A DNA stretch of 64,000 nt from Symbiodinium natans (taxonomy: Eukaryota > Sar > Dinophyceae > Suessiales > Symbiodiniaceae). The DNA is taken from contig CAJNDS010002177.1 of assembly GCA_905221605.1 (NCBI GenBank), positions 275,001 to 339,000 on the forward strand, written 5' to 3'. Shown here in pieces: positions 55,153-64,000 of this stretch (its first letter is position 1; each line of letters opens with the position of its first letter). The notes beneath the pieces are model-generated. The model searched no databases, was not told the origin of the DNA, and saw nothing but the letters and a program-made list of their open reading frames with translations. The position numbers were made by a program, and so were the translations under genes.

Positions 55153-55392
55153 TGGGGCTCAGGGTGTACGGCCAGACTGCTGGCTGGCTCAGAAGAGTGT
55201 CCTCCGATTCTGCTTAGGGGTTCAAGAGGATGCCCAGTGGAGCCCCTGTTCCCTTTAGGAGGGGAGGGGGGGGATTCAGGGTTCAGGGGTTAGGGTTTGG
55301 GGCATAAACCCCCCCATCTGACAAGAAAGTGCACCTGCTTGGTTGGGGATAAGGGGGAGTGAAGAAAGTTCCAGGGTCTACAGGGAGCTCAG

Positions 55393-55460
55393 CTTGGGCA
55401 GGCCTTCTCCTGGCGAGCCATGGTCCGGATGACCTTAGAGGACCTCCGGGGCCGATCTGA
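55393..55460 (+). CDS. Putative coding exon (LGQAFSWRAMVRMTLEDLRG)
   Basis: Acceptor GCTCAG|C; reads LGQAFSWRAMVRMTLEDLRG, then RS and a split codon at a GT donor (55461). One of the most protein-like segments in the last third of the window; not assigned. Confidence 0.6.
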
Positions 55461-55794
55461 GTTTTTTAGGGCTTAGGGTTCAGGGCCTAGGGTTTAGGGT
55501 TGGAGCCCGAGAAACAACATACTTTGTAGGACAAGGGTCCCGCCAAAACCAAAAGCCACCAGAATTTAGGCCACCCTCACGCAAGGCAAGCTTGAGGGAG
55601 AGGGGGGAGAAGCAAGACGCCTGGTTGCTCTGAAAGTTCCGGGGCTTGGAAGGTTTAGGGAAGACAGAACCTGAAGGGAAGCCTGATTCTCCGGTGAATC
55701 CAAATCCTGATCAAACCTATACATGAGCCCAAACCCTAAACCCTAAACATGTAGCCCAAGCGCGTAGCCCTGATGTTTTTGTTCCGAACAGCAG

Positions 55795-55854
55795 GGACTG
55801 AGCCTCTATCAGCTCCTCCTCGCACTCAGTCCATCTGAAGATGTGGCACGAGAA
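55795..55854 (+). CDS. Putative coding exon (GLSLYQLLLALSPSEDVARE)
   Basis: Acceptor ACAGCAG|G, 20 codons in phase 0 reading GLSLYQLLLALSPSEDVARE, GT donor at 55855. Likely helical. CCCTAAA units lie upstream (55732-55748) and TTTAGGG/TTTATAGGG units start at 55861. Confidence 0.6.
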
Positions 55855-55860
55855 GTCTGG

Positions 55861-55972
55861 GGGTTTAGGGTTTAGGGTTTATAGGGTGTATAGGGTGTAT
55901 AGGGTTTATAGGGTTTATAGGGTTTATAGGGTTTATAGGGTTTATCGGGTGTTTAGGGTTTAGGGTTTAGGG
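55861..55972. repeat. TTTAGGG and TTTATAGGG array
   Basis: Three canonical units, then about eight nine-base TTTATAGGG or GTGTATAGGG units, then canonical units again. Confidence 0.94.
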
Positions 55973-56346
55973 GTATCGCGAAAGATGTCGAGACCTGAAG
56001 GGCGTTTGCAGCTTCGGTCTTTTGAGGGCAGGCCTTGGCAGGCTCCAGTCGTTCCACAAGACTATGATTTGGGATCCTGCGCCTTAAGGGTGTTTGGCGC
56101 ATGGTTTTAGGGTTTAGGGTTTCAGCCTCTGCAAGAGAGGAGCTTGCAACGGGTGTCACGGCGGGATGCCCCGCGCCCTGGCATTGGGAAATTCAAGACT
56201 TGTTTGTTGGATTCACCACGGCAGCTTTGAAATCTTTGGATTTATCTTTGTTATCAAGTTTCGTAGGGTCTAAGCAAATAGTTTTCAGTATAGGCTTCAT
56301 GAGCGACTCTTGCGGGTTTAGGTTTTGAGGCTTGAGGGCGTTGCAG

Positions 56347-56417
56347 AGGTGGCTGTTCACCCCCGCTTCGCGGTGGGCCGGCCGCCAGCCTGGCAGCACA
56401 AGCAGCTCGAGCACGAG
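56347..56417 (+). CDS. Putative coding exon (VAVHPRFAVGRPPAWQHKQL)
   Basis: Acceptor TTGCAG|A, phase 1, reading VAVHPRFAVGRPPAWQHKQL, then EHE and a GC donor at 56418. The frame remains open downstream, so the exon could be longer. Confidence 0.5.
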
Positions 56418-57347
56418 GCAGGAAGGGGCGGAACGCGGTGGCTTCACAGGGATTTCTGGAGACCATGTCAACTCATACGCATCCCCCATTGTGAGGAGGC
56501 GCGTATGTAGCCTGTTTGCGCAGCCATGGACATGACAGGTGCCGAGGACAAAACCCCTAGTCTGCACGATGCAACCATGCGGATCCCTCTATGCCCAGTT
56601 CAGAAGACATTTCAACAGAACAGCCTCCGCTACACGACAACATCCTGCCCACCTTTGGCAAAATAAGGCCGAGGCTTTCGGGGATCTGGCGCTGCTGAAT
56701 ATGAGCCTCAGGGGCACTTTATGCAGCTTTTGATTTGGAGATTTGGTAGGGTAGGCCCCAATGGTCCGATCCCAAGGATCACCGGTCTGAGGGGGGGGGG
56801 GGTGCCAGCTTGCGACCGTCCAACCTGCGGCCCTTCCTCAAAGTATCTCTTAACCCCCAATACCCTAAACCCTAAACCCCCCAAAGTGTGCCGAGGACTG
56901 ACAGCTTCATCACAGCTGGCTCCTGGGTTCGGACTTAGTGCTCTTGCTCGGCCGGATTTGGTTGCTGCTCACGACTCTGACAATGTTGCTCTTCGTATTT
57001 TTTCGTAGAACTTACAATATTTCTACTGAGCACTTGTATGACTACTGTTGGAAGAAATGATCGAAGCAAAGACCTTTTTGTATCTTATGGGTGGAGAGGC
57101 CCCATGTCCGGCGCCTGAGCAGTCTTGTGCCACGCTTGGCGCTGCACATGTTCTCGGAAGCAGTTGCTGTGCTTTCAACCTTCGAGCTGGTACCCCAAAC
57201 CCCCTACTAAAATCTTACGAAAACCCTGCGATAACCCTACCAAAACCCTAAAACTCTACCAAAACCCTACTTTAGACGAAAACCCTATTATAAAGTCCTA
57301 TTAAAACCCTACTAGCAGCCGGCCAACACCCTAGTCCCAAAGTGAAG

Positions 57348-57406
57348 TTGGCTTCCTGCAAGGCCAGAACTCGGAGAAGACGTGGCTGTCCTTTGAGCCC
57401 CCTGGA
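57348..57406 (+). CDS. Putative coding exon (GFLQGQNSEKTWLSFEPPG)
   Basis: Acceptor GTGAAG|T; reads GFLQGQNSEKTWLSFEPPG and ends at a GT donor (57407). A TTTAGGG array follows 17 bp later and degenerate CCCTAAA/ACCCTAC units precede it. Clear protein-like content, family not recognised. Confidence 0.6.
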
Positions 57407-57423
57407 GTCGCAATCAGTGTGCT

Positions 57424-57484
57424 GTTTAGGGTTTAGGGTTTAGGGTTTAGGGTTTAGGGTTTAGGGTTTAGGGTTTAGGGTTTC
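57424..57484. repeat. TTTAGGG array
   Basis: About nine units just after the donor at 57407. Confidence 0.96.
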
Positions 57485-57986
57485 AGGGGAGGACTTGTGG
57501 GGTCTTCTGGGAGGCTTAGGATGCTGCATCGGTGGCTGACAGGGGTTTATGGTTTAGGGTTGGGGGGGGAGGGGGGGGGGGGGGGCAGTGGGTTCTTGGA
57601 GGAGTTCTAGGAGGTTTCCCGTTTCTCTCCTCGCCTGGGATGCATCAGGGAGCTGCCAGACACTATTAGCGACCGCCTTGTCCACACATCCACATCCCCA
57701 AAGCCTCAGCTCAACACGCAGCAATCGCCCATGACAAGAGTCTTATTACCTTGTCGTCTGGAGCAGCCAAGGTGGGCGGTGAGGAGCTTCCCCAACGCCG
57801 ATCTGATTTTTCATCAAGATGGTGCCGGGTACCAAGAATCCCCGTGCGCTGTAGTCAAGCCGATGGGGTCTAATGGGCTTTGGGCAGAATATTTGCAGAG
57901 TTCTAAACCCTAAGCCTTAAACTTTGGAGCTTTTGAGCGGCTGGCCCCTTCCCGAGCCATCCCTCCCAGAAACCTGGGCTCTTAAG

Positions 57987-58041
57987 GACACCATGGTGGA
58001 TTGGCGCGAAGCCGTCCCGCGGCTGCTGCGGCGCATTTTCG
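57987..58041 (+). CDS. Putative coding exon (DTMVDWREAVPRLLRRIF)
   Basis: Acceptor CTTAAG|G; reads DTMVDWREAVPRLLRRIF with a split codon at a GC donor (58042). Amphipathic, basic helix-like. An in-frame ATG at 57993 means it could also be a first exon. Confidence 0.55.
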
Positions 58042-58682
58042 GCACCTGGATTTGGTTAGCTGTGGGGGTTTCGGGGTCTAGCTGAAGGATTGAGGCGTTT
58101 GGAGTTTGGGGGGTTGATGGTGTTAGTAGTTAGGGTTAGCGCCCGCCCAGGCGTGCTTCCCCCTGCGAGGCGTGACATCCGGAGGCCCCTCGCTTAAGCA
58201 GCGTTTTTTTTTCATGATTCAATGCCGCTTCGAGTTGCAAGGTGCCACCTTCAATTCACTTCCAAGCTTGCACGTATGCAATTCGGACTCTGAGTAGTAG
58301 TCATGCAAAGTTTGGATCTTATGGGGAAGGTTGTTTGCAGTCCTGCCCCAAGCCCACTGCCACACAACGTATACTTGCATTACAGGTTGTAGGTGGGATG
58401 CGGTCGGATTTACCCGGGATGTGCAGGGATGTAGAGAGGGTGATGACGGTGAGCACCTGGGCCCTACAACTCAGCGTGATTGCATGTGTGTATTAACATA
58501 TATATATATATATATGAACAAATTTTGCATGTTATGTTATACGGTGTAGCATATAACTATAAGATAATATTTGACAAGAGGATGTAAGCTCCAATAGTTT
58601 GGCAGGCTTTACTTGGGCCGCCTCTGCGAGCGAGCACCCACGCGCCATGCCAAATCTACGGGGCCCGGCATGCTGAAGCACA

Positions 58683-58742
58683 GGGTTTAGGGTTTAGGGT
58701 TTAGGGTTTATGGGTTTATGGGTTTATGGGTTTATGGGTTTT
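58683..58742. repeat. TTTAGGG array passing into TTTATGGG units
   Basis: Canonical units followed by four TTTATGGG eight-base units. Confidence 0.93.
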
Positions 58743-59084
58743 TGTGGCCTTTATTGTGGGGGGGGGGGGGGAACCTAGGGGGCGTAGTATTCAGGGGGGC
58801 ACTAGGGGAACCCATGATCAAGAGTTAGAGGGTGTCGAGCTTTACGTTTCCAGCCAAAACGTCCTGAGCCCTACACCTTTTGGATGTAAGGGGCAAAAGG
58901 GGATGTCTTTAAAGTTCGGACATTAAAGCCTCCCTGAGCCTATCCCTGAAGCCTTGAATCCATCCCCCCAAAAAGCGCAAAAGACAATCCCAAACCTCAA
59001 GAATCCTAAAATGGAAAGGCAACAGCCCTGCAGAGCCCTGAGCCCTGAAGCCACAGCTCAGAATGTTCAGCGCCTCGTCCTCAC

Positions 59085-59198
59085 GAGGGGGTTTACGACA
59101 GTAAGGGGAACCCTAATATAGAGCCCCCAAATGGTAGGATTCCCTTATGAACAGGACCCCAATAACACCCCTACTTTCGGAAACCCCCGTGTAACCAT
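59085..59198. mobile_element. Small dispersed element related to 9548-9662
   Basis: Starts GGGGGTTTACGACAGTAAGG and ends CCTACTTTCGGAAACCCCC; the ends are partly inverted and closely match those of 9548-9662. Confidence 0.6.
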
Positions 59199-59262
59199 AA
59201 ACCCTAAACCCTATACCCTAACCCCTAAACCCTAAACCCTAAACCCTAAACCCCAAACCCAG

Positions 59263-59327
59263 GCACCTCCTTGCGGGTTGCCCGGGCGCCGTCGAGATCG
59301 AGCCGTGCGGGGCCGGATCCCTCTATG
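59263..59327 (+). CDS. Putative coding exon (HLLAGCPGAVEIEPCGAGSL)
   Basis: Acceptor CCCAG|G; reads HLLAGCPGAVEIEPCGAGSL, then Tyr and a split codon at a GC donor (59328). CCCTAAA units end just before it (59203-59258) and TTTAGGG units follow (59364-59392). Confidence 0.55.
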
Positions 59328-59457
59328 GCTTCTCAGGCCCATATTAAATGTACTAAAAGGGTCTAGGGTTTAGGGTTTAGGGTTTAGGATTTGATAAGGC
59401 TTGTCACCCTGGATTAACAGGGGGGCTTTGCTGGGTAATATAGGAGATTAAATTGGA

Positions 59458-59562
59458 ACAGGGTTTTGGGGGGTTATTGTAGTATAGTTATATAGGGATC
59501 CATGAGGGAATACTATTGGTGATCTTTCCGACCCCTATATTACTCACAATTATTACTCGCGC
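59458..59562. mobile_element. Dispersed element copy (GGTTATTGTAGTATA ... TTCCGACCCCTATA)
   Basis: Shares GGGGTTATTG(C/T)AGTATA and the AGGGA(C/T)CCA...TTTCCGA(C/T)CCC core with 45222-45275, and the second part with the reverse complement of 13425-13478. Probably a non-autonomous element family. Confidence 0.65.
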
Positions 59563-60131
59563 CAATGTTCAGCCCCTGTTCTTCTTAGTTTATGGAACTC
59601 TGGTTACGCATGCTTCTGGGAATGATTGGGCTGCAGTTTCATCTGCAAAGGCCAGCCCTTTCTTGAAAGCTCCGGCCATGAGGGCCTCAATCGCGGCAGG
59701 TACTCCTACGCGAAAGTAGTGAGGAAACTTGTGCACAGCTCACCCTGATTCCGCAATCCAGAAGCCCTACAACAGAAAGCTCGCACCTGAATCCTATGAC
59801 GTGGCACTTGTTTGGTCGTGGCAACTTCTTTTGGGTAGCACAATGTATTTCCCCCCCACCTCCACAACTAATACCTAACCCAAGAAGGAACTGCATTGGA
59901 GCCTTGAGGTAGAACCTAAAACCCGAAACCCTGAACCCTGAACCTGAAGCCCTGAAGACTTGGGGCAGGCGACGTGGTGCGGTGGATCGTGGAGACACAG
60001 CGCCCGGAGGCCTCCTGGAGAAGAGCGTTGGCGGTTTAGGGTTTCGGGTTTCGGGTTTAGGGTTGAGGGTAGCATCTCAGGCACCATCTACAACGCCTGA
60101 ACCCCCCAAGCGATCTCTACACCCCCCTTAG

Positions 60132-60160
60132 TCCGTCGGTGCTGGGAAAGCTGTGCCGAG
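60132..60160 (+). CDS. Putative coding micro-exon
   Basis: 29 nt between acceptor CCTTAG|T and a GT donor (60161). All three frames are open; PSVLGKLCR is the most protein-like. Weak by itself. Confidence 0.3.
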
Positions 60161-60833
60161 GTAGGACACCGGATGAACTACGAGGACATGCCGCAGTGTG
60201 TCCAGCAGAAATCAAGCAGTTCCATGTTTTCGTAGCAAAGAGTCATCGGGAAACATGAGCGTTACTCCGAAGCAGAGTGCTTCTGTTTTGAGCAACCGAC
60301 GCCCGCATTCGGGCACATGATATCCCATGTAGTACTGATCAGTTTGCTGATGCGTGTAGGCCGTTTAGGGTGCAACAGGGAGAGACTGCGCAATCTACGC
60401 TGCACAAGGATGTTGACCAAGACCGAGACGAGACTTCTCTCAAATCCAAGCCCTTACCATATTTCAGCCTGCGTAAATAGAATCCTGTCCAGATGTCCTA
60501 GACTCTGAGCCTTAATTAGACTCCTCAAGCAAACAAGTTGCAACGCCTAGCCCTCAGATGTCTGAACTTGAAGAAGCGGGGTTGGTGTTTAGTGTTCAGA
60601 AGCCTAAATTAAGTCTTGAAGGTGTGGTCTCATACATTCTGTCGGCTCAGGGCTATGTGAGTTCAGAGGATTGCTTTAAAGCCAAGTTTGACGCTCATGA
60701 GGTTTCCAGCGTTTCGGTTTCAGTCGGCTTCAGGGTGCAAGCCTTAAACCCTGGAACCCCGATAGACCCGTAAACCTCATAAGCCATAAGCCGTGTACCC
60801 TTGACCCCTACACCCGAAGCATATGTCGCACAG

Positions 60834-60872
60834 GATCTGCACGCCTGTCGGTGGGCGAAGCGCTTCGAGGAG
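60834..60872 (+). CDS. Putative coding exon (DLHACRWAKRFEE)
   Basis: Acceptor CACAG|G, phase 0, reading DLHACRWAKRFEE, GT donor at 60873. The frame continues VGLLRGSFV to a stop at about 60900, so it could instead be a terminal exon. Confidence 0.5.
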
Positions 60873-61787
60873 GTCGGGCTTCTGAGGGGGAGCTTTGTTT
60901 GAACAGGAATCTGCCATATGAGGTTTGGGGTTAAGGGTGCACGGGGGTTTTATAGGGTTTATGGGGTTTGGGGTGTTGAGGGCTTGGGATTTAGGGTTGA
61001 GATGCTAGAATCCAGAGAGCCAAGTCTAGGCGGACAGCTTTGAAGCAGATTGTCGTTCGGTGCTCTGCCCCAAAAGGCCGAAGACCTCAGCTCTTTGAAA
61101 AGTGAACTGGGGTCGTTTAGACTGCAGAGCTGCGTTTGTGTTAAGCTCTCGAGTAACGTTGCAATATAGCGGACATTCTTATTTTACGCGGAAGGGTCGA
61201 AGAGGTAAACACGATTGCGCGGAAGGCTCGCGGAAGGTGTTTCTGTCAGCATATTCGAAACTTACAGAATACCCTATAACAATCTTCTTCGGGATGGTAT
61301 TGCTGACGCCCGACACGCCGGCAACAACAAGAATCGCGCCCCGTCGCCGTTTGGGAGAGCGGAAGCCCCGCGGAAGGCGGAAGGCCACGTTGGCTTGGAA
61401 GCCCCGATCCCACGCCTCTCCCATCCCTCAGTACACCCTAGACCCTAAACCCTCCAGAAAACCAACCCTGCATCCTTAACCCTTGATCACCCTTAATTTA
61501 GCTTAACCCTTGACCCTTGAGACCCTTGCCCTAAACCTCAACCCTAAAACCTATGGACATCATATATACTCGGGCTAGTGGAGTCGGGTATTTCCGTGGA
61601 AGGCTCGCGGAAGGAACATGGCATACGGCGCGGAAGTGTCCGCGGAAGGAGTACAATGTCCATCTATGCATGCTTGCGGAAAAACACTACTCGACATGAG
61701 CCAAAAAACAACCCCAAAAGGGACCGCAACTTAGAGACTTGACTTGACCTCGTGCAACAACGGTGGGTGCGTCGCCAGGCTCATCAG

Positions 61788-61828
61788 GGTCTGGATGTTT
61801 GCGGCCTGCTGCGTGCGCGGGACTTCCA
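61788..61828 (+). CDS. Putative coding exon (GLDVCGLLRARDF)
   Basis: Acceptor CATCAG|G; reads GLDVCGLLRARDF and a split codon at a GC donor (61829). Weak, with no neighbours to anchor it. Confidence 0.35.
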
Positions 61829-63400
61829 GCCTCACGCTTGAAGGTTTTGGGTATGAAGGTTTCGCATGAGGGTTCAGGGTTGGAGGCTTAGGGTGCTTAA
61901 TGCCGTTCCGGGGTTTTTGGCTGGCTGTAGATCTGCAAGGCTTGACGCTGTAAGGGGTTGCTAATCTGTTAAGGCCACCGGGGCTTTCAGGGTCTAGTTC
62001 CCAGGAAGAAGCATTATGCCTTTGTCTCTTAAAGGCTCGGCCAACGGATGCTGCACGTAAGTGTCTGCGCGAAGGCAGCATGTCAAGAGTTAAGAGGGAT
62101 GTAAACAGATGTAAGTTGCGCCCGATGCATAGATGTCGGATCAGACCAGGACTCCTTCGTTCGTTTGGGGGCTTTCTTTGGCGCAAGTCGGGTGGACGCG
62201 TGGCTACCAGGTGCATTGTTTACACCCCGTGGTTTTTTTGGCTGAGGTCCACTGATTACATGCAATAGGCTCACAGAGTTCGGGGTTGAGTTGCGGCGGT
62301 GTGAAACTTGTGGTAGGTCGGATGTCAAAATCGCGAACCCTGCCAGCCTCGCTTCAGTCTTTTTGCTCTGTCTGTGGTTGGGCGCATCAACTGTCAGGAG
62401 AGGGTACTTGTGCAGCGTTGTTGTGAGGCCTGCGCACATAGGTGCGAAAGCAGCACCTACTTAGATCACCCAGTAGCACGGGCTGCAGAGGTCTCCTACT
62501 TGCCAGATGAAGTTCAGTGTCTGTGCCCCTTGCTCAGGAACGCGTGGATCCATCCCATTAAGGACGGAGCTGCCGACCAGTTTCGGGCAGAACCCTATAT
62601 CCTTAACATATTTTCTTATATCGTATTCAATCTTTTCGGATTATATCACGCTGTACTCTCTGCTATCGTGATTGCCACGATTCAAGTTGAGATAGGTTTA
62701 AATCCAGAATGTCGTAATGACTTCAAATTCGGAAGCCACCGTGATCTGAAACCAACCTCTGTCAGTTTAGGGTTTAGGATTTAGGGTTTAGGGTTTAGGG
62801 TGTAGGGTTTAGGGTTTAGGGTTTAGGGTTTAGGGTTCTTTTGCGGCCACCTGTTGGATGCCACAGGACCCTCGGGCGTACTTGAATTGTTTCTACAACC
62901 GACTCTTGGCTCGACCTTCATGGTCTGCGGGAGTTTGCTGAATCTTGGTCCATGCTTAGCAGGAGGTGTGGATAGTACAGGGAGTAGTTAGGATGCAGGC
63001 AAGTATGCAGCTTATGGCATACAACCTTGCCCAAACGCTGTGGTCATGACCCTGAAGGGTGAACATCCCAAACCCCGTTGCCAGATCATGTAATTTGGCT
63101 CCACACCTCGAGCAAGGTCACTCTGAACATCTATAAACAGGCGGTACCTTAAGCTCGGACTCACCCAACTGGAGCTAGGCTTCACAACTACGCGTTTTTG
63201 CCTGTGGATACACTTGGCCGTACAAGTGTATTCAGCACCCCAAAGCCTAAACCCTCAAACAAGCAATTGTCGTAAGAAGAACAACGCTCATACGATGATG
63301 TTAGGTTACAAATAATAGCATGCGGGAAGTAAGAACTACAAAAACCGCGATAATACCACTAATAGTAGAAATGCAAGATAGAAGTAGAAGGATACGTAGA
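61829..63400. other. No recognised gene
   Basis: Includes a TTTAGGG array (62767-62838). Open frames near 62374-62784 and 62880-62990 are not supported by splice-consistent, family-like content. Confidence 0.35.
62767..62838. repeat. TTTAGGG array
   Basis: About ten units with one TGTAGGG variant. Confidence 0.95.
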
Positions 63401-63407
63401 AATGCGA

Positions 63408-63842
<435 letters not shown>

Positions 63843-64000
63843 CAGGAGCAGTGCTGCTCTTGAGGCTCCCACGGCTGCTGGGCGAACGACCTCGGCCTGC
63901 AGCGGCTTCATTTCCGATTGCCCTTCAAAAAAGGGGGTGAGGCTTGAGGGTGTGTAGGGTGCTAAGGCTCAACCCCCAGTGATAGTTTTTTTGTTTACTG

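Noticed and set aside
57731-57913. Frame containing RSFPNADLIFHQDGAGYQESP
   Set aside because: Another frame over the same bases (VGGEELPQRRSDF after an AG acceptor) is equally open, so neither reading can be preferred.

Overview
The window looks like nuclear DNA from an alveolate, most likely a dinoflagellate. The reasons are: Arabidopsis-type telomeric repeats (TTTAGGG/CCCTAAA) scattered inside the sequence; all recognisable genes on the + strand; genes cut into many exons of only about 25-70 nt; and introns that mostly start with GC, less often GT or GA, and end AG before a G. I inferred the organism from these traits, not from a species marker. Long open reading frames are poor guides here: most are low-complexity or telomere-repeat translations, while the real exons are too short to stand out. 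| Layout: 0-4 kb is AT-rich and repeat DNA with one convincing coding exon (4154-4252). A nearly intact retroelement occupies 4417-8383. It has reverse transcriptase/RNase H, no visible integrase or recombinase, and the A1-...-B1A2-...-B2 split direct repeats typical of tyrosine-recombinase retrotransposons (PAT/Ngaro-like). A small Cys-rich ORF lies between A2 and B2. From 9.8 to about 21 kb there are short coding exons of one or more genes I cannot name. | From 23.56 to 29.74 kb there is a typical 2-Cys peroxiredoxin gene, which I could follow through 14 exons to its stop codon; only the first residues are missing. About 200 bp later a possible first exon (29952) begins the next gene, a PP2C-type protein phosphatase. 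Its catalytic domain is spread over about 15 exons between 33.6 and 43.8 kb. From 46.8 to about 61.8 kb there is a further series of coding exons of unidentified protein(s). The rest is intron or intergenic DNA: microsatellites, minisatellites, small inverted-repeat elements and a terminal (TAG)n tract. | The most unusual structural signal is the placement of the telomere-like arrays. Many exons, including certain peroxiredoxin and PP2C exons, have CCCTAAA arrays just upstream of the acceptor and TTTAGGG arrays just downstream of the donor. Many introns would therefore begin and end with complementary sequence. I saw no tRNA, rRNA or CRISPR. Exon borders were placed by eye from protein-family knowledge and reading frame; transcript data would be needed to fix them.
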